Below are positions 1 through 8,601 of a stretch of 64,000 bases of DNA, in pieces (position 1 is the stretch's first letter; each line of letters starts with the position of its first letter). The notes below the pieces were generated by a model, which worked only from the letters and a program-made list of their open reading frames with translations, had not been told where the DNA came from and did not search any database. The position numbers and the translations under genes are program-made. This DNA comes from an uncultured Clostridia bacterium (lineage in GTDB: Bacteria; Bacillota; Clostridia; RUG12999). The DNA is taken from the NCBI GenBank assembly GCA_934792465.1, contig CAKVOK010000015.1, forward strand, positions 1 through 64,000, given 5' to 3'.

Positions 1-83
1 AATTTTTTCGTTATGGTTTCAAAAGCTGTTAAAAATTTACAATGATTCAAAAATGGCAATTGTTCAGTAGACATTATTTAAGT

Positions 84-269
84 TTATGAGGTGACTAAGT
101 GTTTGGCAAGTTTTGGTAAAATACCCTGATTAGAGGTATCGCCAACAAAGGATATATCTATTATCTTCGGAGCGGAGTTTTCATCTATGCAGTAGTTTAT
201 AACATCTAACAGGTTTTTCCGCTCCGTCTTGCCGTCTGTATATGTAACAATCGCAAAGAAATCACTGTA
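84..269 (-). pseudogene. C-terminal gene remnant of unknown family
   Basis: Downstream of the radical SAM gene, the minus strand holds an open stretch of 61 codons (from just after an in-frame TAA, ending in TAA at 84-86). Its composition is protein-like: it includes AIVTYTDGKTERKNLLDV followed later by IIDISFVGDTSNQGILPK. It has no start codon with a ribosome binding site, because an in-frame stop precedes it directly. I read it as the tail of a decayed gene that once followed the operon. The family is not recognised, and the remaining bases of 1-301 hold nothing else I can support. Confidence 0.4.
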
Positions 270-301
270 TTATACATCATTTTGGAGGTCTTGTAAAGAG
301 T

Positions 302-2218
302 TTACACAAAATTCAGGATTGTCTCGTTATTTTCGGTATCATCACGCGTAATTTTGTAATATGCTAAAACATCAATTATTTCTTTATCATCGCAAACATA
401 GTCGTCATCTTTAAACTTATTTAAAGCAATGATGTTTGTGGCTTTTTTAAATTTTTCCAGAGATAATGCCTTAAATTTACTCCACCATTCACTTGTTAAA
501 TCACAATCGTGTTTCGTAACAGTTGTATATCTATCAGCAAGACGCGAACGAAGATCTGCATCATAAATTCGTCTATATATGATGAATGTTTCAGGCATCC
601 AAAGAATTTTCATAAATTCGTCTACATCTCTTCCGAAAGCTTCCTCGAAAAATTCAACACCGCGACCGATTTTGCCTTTAGTAGAATTAAGAACTGCTTG
701 CACAGCACGGATGAACTTCCTATTCCAATGTTTGCCGATATAATCACGGTTCATAAAGAATTCCTTGTCATTTATCGGGTGGTATTTCATAGGAAAGGAA
801 TAAATGCTGGCTCCTAATTCTTCACAAAGGTCAACATTAAGTCTTAAACGATAGTATAATTCTTCTGGCTTATCTTCAAAGTTGTAGAGAAGATAGTTAG
901 AAAGATTCTTAATGCCACTTTTAACGGCTGTACGGATGGATTTTTCATATATATCTCTAAGCTTCCAGTGGTCAAAGGCAATTCGCAAAGGTTGTATGTT
1001 AACTTCGGATAATTTTTTCATATTCGCTTCTGTAATTAAACGAGAATCTATACCTTGGTTGAAATCAACTATACGCTTTCTTTTTGAAGGCTTGTGGGTT
1101 TTCTCATACATTGGGCGTACATATTCATCTAAGCCCAAAATATCTTCTTTAGAAGCAGTATAATAATAAAGGCAGTGTGCTTCTTCCAATTTGAGATAAA
1201 GCTCCATTTTTTCTGCATCATCCTTCAGCTTTTCCATTATATCTTTATAAATTGAAATGGCTTTACGGATATATGCACGATCATTATAGGAATCTTTAAG
1301 ATTGTTGATTGTAATATCGTATTCGTTGGGCGGCGAATAAGTTGCACCTGTGCCAAAGCCACACTCATTAATCTCGTCAATGATTTGGTCATAGCACTTT
1401 GATGCCAAAACATTATTATCAAGCAAAAGTAAATCTTTTCTTGCACCGAAACGCTTGTCTGTAAACTCAATTCGCTTTTTCAAATTGATATAATCGCAAT
1501 ACTTTGGTTCGAGTTTTGGCACAGCACAGAATTTACACTTATTAACACACCCTCTTGTCATATATGCAAAATAAGCATTGTTTGCGGGATAAACGTACTC
1601 TATTTCTTCAAGAATTGAGTAATCAAGAGGAAGTTCATCAATAATAAGGTCGTTATCGGGGTCGATGTCGCCTGGATGGTTTAGCAAACCCACAAACGGT
1701 TCAATACCAGTTGCTTCTTCAACCTCTTTAGGAAGAAGTGAGGACATAATTCCTCCAACCATAACATCATCTTGGTTTTTACAAAGCTGCTTTGCAAAAT
1801 TAATGGTATTGATGGTTATGTCCCAATAAAATGTAAACAACGTGGTAATACCAACCTTGTCAAATCTCGGTTTTGTAAAATACTCTTTGTCTTTATATTT
1901 TTTTCGATATTCCTTTACCGCATCTAAAACAAGCTCCTCTTCAAAAATAGGATCGTTTTCGAGAATTGCATATTTGCCAAGTTTTACAAACTCAAAAAGC
2001 GTAGGATAATGATTCCTCCAAAAAACTTCCGGAAGAATAATCAAAAGATGATTTATCAAGTCATCGCAAATCAAATCAACAGCCAAAGAACGCATATCGC
2101 CTTTATAGAAACGAACATCGTCACCGACCATTCTGTAATAGGTTGCCAATTTCATCAAACCAATTGGTGGATATTTATTTTTATAATTAGGTTCTATAAG
2201 TAAAACTTTTCTGTTCAT
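302..2218 (-). CDS. B12-binding-type radical SAM protein
   Basis: A 638-residue protein, last gene of the AbiE/NurA/HerA operon, starting 5 bases after the GHKL ATPase stop. The N-terminus (VLLIEPNYKNKYPPIGLMKL) has the look of the cobalamin-binding-like domain that precedes many radical SAM cores. Around residue 225 the segment TRGCVNKCKFCAVPK supplies the CX3CX2C cysteines that bind the 4Fe-4S cluster used to cleave S-adenosylmethionine. The C-terminal third has no domain I recognise. Substrate and reaction cannot be read from sequence; the family includes methyltransferases, methylthiotransferases and cyclases. Being in an operon with a nuclease and helicase-like ATPase suggests modification of a nucleic acid, nucleotide or protein in a defence setting, which is inference. 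The fold call is secure, the role is not. Confidence 0.85.
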   Translation of the reverse strand: MNRKVLLIEPNYKNKYPPIGLMKLATYYRMVGDDVRFYKGDMRSLAVDLICDDLINHLLIILPEVFWRNHYPTLFEFVKLGKYAILENDPIFEEELVLDAVKEYRKKYKDKEYFTKPRFDKVGITTLFTFYWDITINTINFAKQLCKNQDDVMVGGIMSSLLPKEVEEATGIEPFVGLLNHPGDIDPDNDLIIDELPLDYSILEEIEYVYPANNAYFAYMTRGCVNKCKFCAVPKLEPKYCDYINLKKRIEFTDKRFGARKDLLLLDNNVLASKCYDQIIDEINECGFGTGATYSPPNEYDITINNLKDSYNDRAYIRKAISIYKDIMEKLKDDAEKMELYLKLEEAHCLYYYTASKEDILGLDEYVRPMYEKTHKPSKRKRIVDFNQGIDSRLITEANMKKLSEVNIQPLRIAFDHWKLRDIYEKSIRTAVKSGIKNLSNYLLYNFEDKPEELYYRLRLNVDLCEELGASIYSFPMKYHPINDKEFFMNRDYIGKHWNRKFIRAVQAVLNSTKGKIGRGVEFFEEAFGRDVDEFMKILWMPETFIIYRRIYDADLRSRLADRYTTVTKHDCDLTSEWWSKFKALSLEKFKKATNIIALNKFKDDDYVCDDKEIIDVLAYYKITRDDTENNETILNFV

Positions 2219-2223
2219 ATGGG

Positions 2224-3780
2224 TTATCTCATCTCTTCTTTGATTTTGTCAATAATTTGTTCCGCAATATCTTTAGGCGCAATATCAGTGATAATAGACA
2301 AAATTTTACTAACTATTTTACGTTCGCTTCTTGAAAGTTTGGACATTCCGCTTGTTACGAATGATTTCTTTTTGTTGTTGTCATCATCTATAACAACTGT
2401 GATTGTTTCTGCCTTTTTCTTTAGTTTATCAGACTCATATTTCTGCCCAATACTTTTTCTTACCTCTGATAAAGGAGAGGTGTTATCGTTAGTATCAAGC
2501 TTGTCCAATCGTTTGCGTGCTTCTTCTGCACTTTTCTTCGCTTTATCAATATCAAATTGGAGCTTTTGACGTTCTTCTTCATTAACAAAGCCTTGTTCTT
2601 TTTCCTTCTTTTGATATTCAGCCACTTTACTAAGGTATTCTTCCTGTCTTTTATAATCATTTTTTACACGATTTGCTTCATAATAAAGTTTGTGAAGAAC
2701 ATCATAAAAATACTCTCGTAATAAATCTTCAAACAATACACGGGTTTCATTTTCGTTAAAATAATCTCGTTGAGAGTTTGGAATAAGTGTATTACTCGCT
2801 GCAAAAACTTCACCAACGAAATAATAATTGCCACGAGATTCTTTAAATAAGAATTGTAAAGCATCATCATTTCCAAGCTGGATGTTTGCACTCCTTACAC
2901 GTAAACCACGCATATGATTTACGCTCGGTATCTGTTTTTCGAAGCGTGACAGTCCCACCCACATCCAAGCAATTAAATTACCTGATGTATCTCTGAAATC
3001 CTTAAATTCCAAACGAGAGATTTCATCGTAATTTTTCAAAGATGTTCCACTTTGCTCCTTAAGTTTAGTAGTATACTCTTTGAAAATTTGAGAACCGTTT
3101 ACTTTTATACAATATTCGTCGATATGGCGACCAATAGAGTCTGCATAATTGTAAATTTGATTACGAAGTATGAAAGTATTTTTATATGGAACCGGAACAA
3201 CAAAACTAAGATACTCTCGAACTTTTGCTTCATTTAGCAAGTCTGTATTTTCTTTGTTTATATCGAACATTTCTACTTCAAAATAATGCTCGCTTTCTGT
3301 TTCCGGTTCAGTTGAATATGTTATGATTGCATCCCAAATTTCATCAAGAGTATACTTCTTGTTTTCAAAAAGCATGTCTCGCATTTTTTGAGCATCGCAA
3401 GTCATTATGGACTTTTTATTTTCACCAATATAACTTGTTGAGAATTTTAACATTTTACAATATGCCAAGCCACAAAGACGACCAATACCACGAAAGCCTT
3501 TATTTTTTCCAATTTCCTTATTACTATTAGCAATATCGCCAACATCTTCAATGAAATCTTCAACTCTAACACCCGTAGCATTGTCTTTAATACTTATGTA
3601 GCGATTTCTGTCATCTATGAATATGTCAACACCTCCTTCGTCAGAAGATAGGATTCCCAAATTCATAGCAAGATCGATTTGGTCACACGCATTTTGTATA
3701 TATTCTCTGTATATAACCTTCTAATCCGAGTACATACCCGTTGTAAGGTTATCAAGTATATTTTTTCCTACTGTTGCCAT
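2224..3780 (-). pseudogene. GHKL-family ATPase with in-frame TAG at codon 20
   Basis: The natural start is ATG at 3780, preceded by a GAGGAG ribosome binding site and 10 bases after the HerA stop. Reading from it gives MATVGKNILDNLTTGMYSD, then TAG (3721-3723), then KVIYREYIQNACDQID and an open frame to 2224 (518 residues if the stop were a sense codon). REYIQNACDQID is the N-box of the Bergerat fold; DNATG and GFRGIGRLCG are the later G boxes. The C-terminus (roughly residues 390-470) is charged and coiled-coil-like. An internal ATG at 3666 (residue 39) would give a 480-residue product, but it has no good ribosome binding site and loses the N-box Glu and Asn that hold Mg-ATP. Related proteins with this N-terminus probably carry a serine at the TAG; TCG to TAG is a single change. 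Either a disabled gene, a recent mutation, read-through, or a sequence error. Confidence 0.75.
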
Positions 3781-3790
3781 AATAATCTCC

Positions 3791-5500
3791 TCACTTAAAT
3801 TGCTTATAAATTGGTTTAGGGAACTTTATATTAAGCAATGAACGGAAAATTGGATTTTGAATAATATATTCGCCCTGCTTCAAACGTGTCATCATAGTTT
3901 TGTAAACAGAAGGTATGCTTTTGTAGTCACTCTTTGTAACCTCAATAGAGTTTGTCCTGCCATAAGCATGAGTAGAACAGTTACCTGTGACTCTATCATG
4001 AATGGCACTTCTAAACTGTTCTGCAGCAAAAAGAACAACACCAAGAGAACGACCTCTTTCTGCTACATCAAGTACTTGGCGAAGAATTGGAGAATTCTTC
4101 GGTGTATCTTTAGATGCATACTTATTCAACTCGTCAATGAAAATCACAACTCTTGAAGGTGGGTTTACTCCCTCTTCACCTGCATATTGACCTAACTGCA
4201 AATCATAAATTGTTCGTATTGCATCACCGAAAACATATGCTTGTTTGTCCTCAGAAAGTTTTGCAATATCAATAACATGCACCTCGTTCTTTTTTATATA
4301 TTTAAGTGCATCCCCGATACGTGTTTCTCCCTCATCCTCCCGAACATCTCTTGCAAAAATCTTATTGTCTGTAATGCTTTTATTGATTATGCGATAGAAT
4401 TTTCTCCAGCTTGCTACGGGAATTTCTTTATCTTTGCCGGATGTTTCGGCAGAACACTTTTCCTTTACAGCTTCAAGGAACTCCTGCCAATCGCTGACTT
4501 GGTTAAATTTGCCTTGTCCGGACATAATGTAGCTGATAATCGACTCCATCGTTTGATTGGAATCATCAATGTTAGCAAACATCAAATCAAGGTTTTCCTT
4601 GTCATACTTATAGATGTATTTAAACTTCTTGGCTTTTTTCTTACTAATGTTGTCGGCTACTTCTTCGGGCGTCATATAGGTGTTCCAATGGCGTGTTTTG
4701 GGGATTGAGTAAGGATAGTAATACTGAACATTTTTGAAAGGTTCAGCAGCCAACCCCAATTTCTCATATTTAGCAAAAGTATCCTTGCGAGCTTGCTCAG
4801 GATTTCGCTCATCAGAAAAGTCGTTTAATTGGTCAATGGCAAGTAAATCCTTACCTTTAACATTAAACAATACAAATGCAACGCTATCTTCGTCCTCGTT
4901 CTGAGGGCCTTTTTTCATATAGCTATCTTGAATAGCCTTCAAAAGGAACATCGCATAAGAAGTCTTGGAAGCAAGACCGGAAATACCCGAAATATTCAAG
5001 TGTGCGCCTTCGGGGCCAATAATGAACTTCGAATTGAGATTTACAGGAAGTGTAACCTTATCACAATCCTTAGTTCCTTCATACATTTCAAGATAACCGC
5101 AAACAAGAGGATTGCGAATATCATTTAATCCAAGTGCGTAATTGATTTCTTCTGCAGTTGCAAGCATAACTTTGGCATTACTCTGAAGCGGGATATAAAT
5201 GTTTTCAGTATTGCACACAACTTTTGCAGTAACATAATTCATTCCTACTCGCAAAGTATTTTCTTCAGTATTAACATCACCAAAATCACTCGAAATAAAA
5301 TTGGTAAGAAAACTTGCGGCATCAGTAATATGAGCAATATCCTCAATTACGCCGTAAGAAAACGAATCATTTACATGTTGTACTTTTACAATATCAAATG
5401 GATTTAAGATAAGATCCGGATCAGTCCAAAATATAAAATCATCAATTGTGGTTGGATTCTTTTCTGTCGCTAATACACAACCTATAATAGTATTTGACAT
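3791..5500 (-). CDS. herA: HerA-like DNA-translocating ATPase
   Basis: I chose ATG 5500 (MSNTIIGCVLATEK), which has a GGAGGAG site 9 bases upstream; the longer frame from 5518 would start before that site. The protein has 569 residues. Residues about 5-110 look like a HAS-barrel. The phosphate-binding loop near residue 180 reads GISGLASKTSYA, so it has S-K-T where a classical Walker A has G-K-T. Walker B is RVVIFIDELNKYA near residue 460. HerA ATPases are FtsK/VirB4-related hexameric translocases that partner the nuclease NurA, encoded here 14 bases upstream. This pairing supports the call and suggests that the two form a DNA-processing complex. Other operon members point to a defence role rather than recombination repair, which is inference. 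Confidence 0.8.
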   Translation of the reverse strand: MSNTIIGCVLATEKNPTTIDDFIFWTDPDLILNPFDIVKVQHVNDSFSYGVIEDIAHITDAASFLTNFISSDFGDVNTEENTLRVGMNYVTAKVVCNTENIYIPLQSNAKVMLATAEEINYALGLNDIRNPLVCGYLEMYEGTKDCDKVTLPVNLNSKFIIGPEGAHLNISGISGLASKTSYAMFLLKAIQDSYMKKGPQNEDEDSVAFVLFNVKGKDLLAIDQLNDFSDERNPEQARKDTFAKYEKLGLAAEPFKNVQYYYPYSIPKTRHWNTYMTPEEVADNISKKKAKKFKYIYKYDKENLDLMFANIDDSNQTMESIISYIMSGQGKFNQVSDWQEFLEAVKEKCSAETSGKDKEIPVASWRKFYRIINKSITDNKIFARDVREDEGETRIGDALKYIKKNEVHVIDIAKLSEDKQAYVFGDAIRTIYDLQLGQYAGEEGVNPPSRVVIFIDELNKYASKDTPKNSPILRQVLDVAERGRSLGVVLFAAEQFRSAIHDRVTGNCSTHAYGRTNSIEVTKSDYKSIPSVYKTMMTRLKQGEYIIQNPIFRSLLNIKFPKPIYKQFK

Positions 5501-5514
5501 TTTATTTCTCCTCC

Positions 5515-6684
5515 TCAAAACAGATGCAAGAACATTTCTGTACTTATGTACTTGCTTTTAACATAAGATTCGGTCAAAAAGACCGGATATAAGTGGTTTG
5601 CCCATCGACGGTCTGTGCCATAACAAGTAGGGTTACGTTCGTTAATGATGTTGGCAGAAATCAAATCAATGATATCGCTATCAATTCCGTTTTCAATTTC
5701 TTCATTCATCATTATTTTCTCTACTTTTACAACACCATCAAAAGGTGTTTGAGTTCTGCGTTTATCACGCAAGCGGATATACCAAATTCCAAATTGAACA
5801 TCACCTAAAAACTCTCTATTTTCATAACGTGCAACCGGAGTTCTATGAAATACAGGCAAGCCAGCAATATAGTTTGAATTTGGTTTTCCTGTATGATCAA
5901 GACAACTTTCAGGATTAAATGATTTTGAAACACCTATTACCCAACTATAATTATGTTTTATTTTTTGTAAAGTTCTCAAATCCTCACGACCGGATTTCAT
6001 TACCTTATATTCTAAAGATCCGTCTTTTAACAAATAGGCATCCTGTCCTAATCGCTTATCCTTAACCAATTCTGCAACCATTCTTTTTTCTGCTTCAATC
6101 ATATAGTCTTGTATAACACTAACTGCTAAATTGTCAAGTTTTGCATCAGGCGAACCAGTCTTAGATGTGGAATAAGGAATAATAGTAGAAAATTGAAGTC
6201 CCAAACGCTTTAGTTCTTCACTTTCATTTAATTTCTTAACCTTGGATGCAAAATATGCCACATCATTCCAACCATCAGCGTTTGCCTTATCAGGCAGTGC
6301 TAATACTAATTCTCGATAGAATCTTTCCGATTGCATTTTCTTGTTTTCACGTTTACAACAACCAACACCAATTTGTCCTGCAACAACGGGAAAGACTTGC
6401 TTGTTATAAGCAATGTCATCAACCTTAAACACATGACGAGAACCATCAAGAAAATATTTAAGCAAAGGTTTTTCACCGAGAGATTGTAGCTGATCGGCTA
6501 AAGGCTTCAAATTTATCGGTTTCTTTGGAGAACTCGTTTCACCGGAATCCTTCCACTTCATTACCTTGTTAGGATCATCATCATAATCAATGGAGGGAAC
6601 TCCTATAGAATCATAACTGTATTTATAGGTGTGATAACTCTTGCCTTTAGTTTCTTTTTCAATAATTTCCATTATTTTAGGCAT
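5515..6684 (-). CDS. nurA: NurA-domain nuclease
   Basis: A 389-residue protein starting at ATG 6684, 3 bases after the AbiEii stop, with a GGAG ribosome binding site. The pattern fits NurA: an early acidic motif in LKYFLDGSRHVFKV (about residue 80), a second in LLKDGSLEYKVM (about 220), a core segment NYSWVIGVSKSF, and a C-terminal HLYPVFLTESYVKSKY. NurA proteins are RNase H-like, metal-dependent nucleases that resect DNA with HerA. The gene for a HerA-like ATPase follows directly, which strongly supports the assignment despite low overall similarity to archaeal NurA. An alternative is another RNase H-fold or Argonaute-PIWI-related protein, since NurA shares that fold. Catalytic activity is presumed from the conserved acidic positions, not shown. 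Confidence 0.7.
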   Translation of the reverse strand: MPKIMEIIEKETKGKSYHTYKYSYDSIGVPSIDYDDDPNKVMKWKDSGETSSPKKPINLKPLADQLQSLGEKPLLKYFLDGSRHVFKVDDIAYNKQVFPVVAGQIGVGCCKRENKKMQSERFYRELVLALPDKANADGWNDVAYFASKVKKLNESEELKRLGLQFSTIIPYSTSKTGSPDAKLDNLAVSVIQDYMIEAEKRMVAELVKDKRLGQDAYLLKDGSLEYKVMKSGREDLRTLQKIKHNYSWVIGVSKSFNPESCLDHTGKPNSNYIAGLPVFHRTPVARYENREFLGDVQFGIWYIRLRDKRRTQTPFDGVVKVEKIMMNEEIENGIDSDIIDLISANIINERNPTCYGTDRRWANHLYPVFLTESYVKSKYISTEMFLHLF

Positions 6685-6687
6685 AGT

Positions 6688-7593
6688 TCACACTCCTTTC
6701 TTCCATTTGTTATCATTAACGGACCACTGACCATTAAAGTTTTTGTTTTCCATTATAGCAATAAATGGTTCTGCTAAAAACAATTTTATCGTTTTCAACA
6801 CAATTTCAAAATCAGCCGTTTTAGTATTAATCTTTTTAATAAATGCTTTCCATTTCTTTTGCATAGCGTCATCAGAATCAAATTCGAGCATTTGCTCAAA
6901 TTGTTCTATGGTAAAATTGTGATTTCTGTTTGAAAAAGTCTTTTTTAGAGCTTCTGTCAATATTGAACCGTCAAAATCAAACTTGTTTGCAAGATAATAA
7001 ATATCATAGTAATCTTTCATTCTGCTTGAAAATTCCATTAAGTTGAGAATTGCATCTATTTTTTCTGCAATGGTTGTTTCAATGGAGTATGTATTTACCA
7101 TAGGTGCATAGAAATCCGAAAGCTGAGTGGGTATCATTCGTTTTTCCTGCTTTGGTACGATTATATCTCCAACGCCAAAATCTATACTGAATGGTGTTTT
7201 TGTGTTCTTAATACGAGCAATTATTGATGCCCCGATTCCTGCATATTTCTTTGCAACGCTAATTGGTGCAATGTCTTTGATTTCAAAGTCCACAAAATCA
7301 TTTCCGGTATCCACTTCAATGATTTTTTCAAGAATTTCTTTTAATTGTTCAGGCGTATTTGGAATTTTACGAAGTAAAAAGTCAACATCGACAGTTATTC
7401 TGCTATCAAAATCAGTGAGCGAATAAATAAACAAACCGCCTTTAAGAACGAGGTTCTCTACATACTCAGATTTTTCTAAGCGGCGTAAAAACTCTTCTTG
7501 GCAAAAGAGCTGCATACACAACTGATAGCTTCTGCCGGATTCCTTTGCCTTGTTTTTAAGTCGTGCAAGCACGGACGCAGCAACATCAGCCAT
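6688..7593 (-). CDS. AbiEii-like nucleotidyltransferase
   Basis: A 301-residue protein whose ATG at 7593 overlaps the end of the AbiEi-like gene by 8 bases. LVLKGGLFIYSL (about residue 47) and RITVDVDFLL (about 65) are the GG and DxD-type motifs of the DNA polymerase beta-like nucleotidyltransferase fold seen in AbiEii/AbiGii toxins. TTIAEKIDAIL (about 175) matches the conserved AEK block. In the well-studied AbiE systems this protein transfers nucleotides to tRNA and stops growth, with AbiEi repressing the operon. Here the pair heads an operon with NurA, HerA, GHKL and radical SAM genes, so it may instead be a module of a larger defence system. The fold is secure; toxicity is inference. Confidence 0.85.
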   Translation of the reverse strand: MADVAASVLARLKNKAKESGRSYQLCMQLFCQEEFLRRLEKSEYVENLVLKGGLFIYSLTDFDSRITVDVDFLLRKIPNTPEQLKEILEKIIEVDTGNDFVDFEIKDIAPISVAKKYAGIGASIIARIKNTKTPFSIDFGVGDIIVPKQEKRMIPTQLSDFYAPMVNTYSIETTIAEKIDAILNLMEFSSRMKDYYDIYYLANKFDFDGSILTEALKKTFSNRNHNFTIEQFEQMLEFDSDDAMQKKWKAFIKKINTKTADFEIVLKTIKLFLAEPFIAIMENKNFNGQWSVNDNKWKKGV

Positions 7594-8191
7594 TGAGTAG
7601 CACCTCCATCAAGTCCATAACCTTTTTATACACTTTCATTTCCTTTGCATATTTAGAAAGGTTTGAAAGATTTTTGTTATCATCGGCAACGTAAGCGTTT
7701 ACCGCTTTGTTGAAAATTTCGTTATCAAGTTTAGTACGATATTTAAAACAATCGCATATTGTGCGTTCTCTGTCATAAACAGGAAGTGTTACACCATCAA
7801 AATCTGAATATGTTTTCCCAAGCTCATGCAGTTTATTCTGAATGTAGTATGGTTTATAAACAATTACATCCATATTTATTTTTGTTTTTGTCATTGTGCG
7901 AGGTATAGCAAGTGTCCATGTACGAGGGGCGAAGTCACTATACCCATAATGAAACAATGCGGATTCTACACAAACAATAGCTTCAGGGAGCAAGGTTTGT
8001 ATCAACTGCTCTTCTCCTGCGCTATTAGCTTCAGAAAGAGAATAATATCCGTGGCGAACACGCTCAATATACCCGTTATTACAAAGATTGCTTATATCCG
8101 ATTTGCTAAGTCCGGCAGAAATAAGTTCAGCGGTTTTGGCTATGCCTTTAGCATTTTCTATTATTTTTTTAGCAATTGTTTTTTTGCTCAC
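7586..8191 (-). CDS. AbiEi-like winged-helix antitoxin/regulator
   Basis: The best start is GTG at 8191 (MSKKTIAKKIIENAKG, 201 residues). The longer frame from ATG 8236 would begin at about the transcription start of the consensus promoter at 8242-8270, so it is unlikely to be translated unless leaderless. Residues 1-55 form a winged-helix domain (GIAKTAELISAGLSKSDISN, then YIERVRHGYYSL), as in AbiEi-family regulators. The remainder (YGYSDFAPRTWTLAIPR, DRERTICDCFKYR) matches the AbiEi C-terminal domain. Known AbiEi proteins bind inverted repeats at their own promoter; an 11-base inverted repeat flanks the promoter here. It is the first gene of the operon, so it likely represses all six genes. 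Confidence 0.85.
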   Translation of the reverse strand: MSKKTIAKKIIENAKGIAKTAELISAGLSKSDISNLCNNGYIERVRHGYYSLSEANSAGEEQLIQTLLPEAIVCVESALFHYGYSDFAPRTWTLAIPRTMTKTKINMDVIVYKPYYIQNKLHELGKTYSDFDGVTLPVYDRERTICDCFKYRTKLDNEIFNKAVNAYVADDNKNLSNLSKYAKEMKVYKKVMDLMEVLLNG

Positions 8192-8230
8192 GTTTTCACC
8201 GACTTTCCAAACAAAAATAAAATAATTAGC

Positions 8231-8283
8231 GTTCAAAAAGTATTATAACATATATTATTACAAATGTCAAGAACTTTTTGAAC
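8231..8283. promoter_or_regulatory. Inverted-repeat operator flanking the AbiEi promoter
   Basis: GTTCAAAAAGT (8231-8241) and ACTTTTTGAAC (8273-8283) are perfect 11-base inverted copies. One sits directly upstream of the -35 box and the other covers the start-site region directly after the -10 box. AbiEi proteins of known systems bind inverted repeats at their own promoter, so autorepression is the likely use. Confidence 0.7.
8242..8270 (-). promoter_or_regulatory. Consensus promoter of the AbiE-NurA-HerA operon
   Basis: On the minus strand TTGACA (8265-8270) and TATAAT (8242-8247) are both perfect, separated by exactly 17 bases. Initiation is expected near 8235. This is the only strong promoter seen upstream of the six-gene operon, so an unrepressed state would be strongly expressed. 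Confidence 0.9.
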
Positions 8284-8533
8284 ACAGTTTGATAAATTTG
8301 TGTTTAGTTTTTCTTTTTACTTGCTCTTTTTACTTGCTTTTGAGTGGTAATCAGTAGTTATACGCAAATAACACACAAGTAACAAAAAATAGAGAAACCC
8401 CCGTAAAATAGGGCTTTTCGGGAAGCCGGAAATTTTCAAAGAGATAACAGTTTATTTTGGGAAACCCTTGTTTTTTTCAGGGGTTTTCTTTTTTGCATTA
8501 AATGGACGTGGAATGAGTAATTTTAATTAAAAT
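8284..8533. other. Gene-free spacer between defence operon and thrS
   Basis: No coding frame is supported here. It holds a tandem 13-base repeat, CTTTTTACTTGCT, at 8313-8325 and 8326-8338. It also holds a plus-strand structure near 8459-8497, GAAACCC paired loosely with GGGGTTTTC and followed by a T-run, that looks like a terminator although no plus-strand gene precedes it. It may be debris at the junction of the accessory island with the core gene thrS. Confidence 0.4.
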
Positions 8534-8575
8534 AATATGGTGTAGTAAAACGGCTTCATTTTGCTACACCATATT
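8534..8575 (-). terminator. Hairpin terminator after thrS
   Basis: AATATGGTGTAGTAAAA (8534-8550) and TTTTGCTACACCATATT (8559-8575) pair as a 17-base stem with one mismatch around an 8-base loop. It lies 26 bases past the thrS stop. The downstream T-run is weak, so terminator is the likely but not certain role. The core GGTGTAGCAAAA recurs in the hairpin at 38462-38500. Confidence 0.65.
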
Positions 8576-8601
8576 AAATATCAGAGATTGCTTCGATATT
8601 T

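Noticed and set aside
2224..3666. GHKL gene as a histidine kinase
   Set aside because: There is no membrane segment, dimerisation histidine or receiver partner; the layout fits cytoplasmic GHKL ATPases of conflict systems.
3721..3723. TAG read as a sense codon through an altered genetic code
   Set aside because: TAG ends genes with normal C-termini at 21905-21907 and 38396-38398, so it is an ordinary stop here.
8192..8236. ATG at 8236 as start of the AbiEi-like gene
   Set aside because: It lies at the predicted transcription start; GTG 8191 leads into the winged-helix domain and fits better, though a leaderless start is not excluded.
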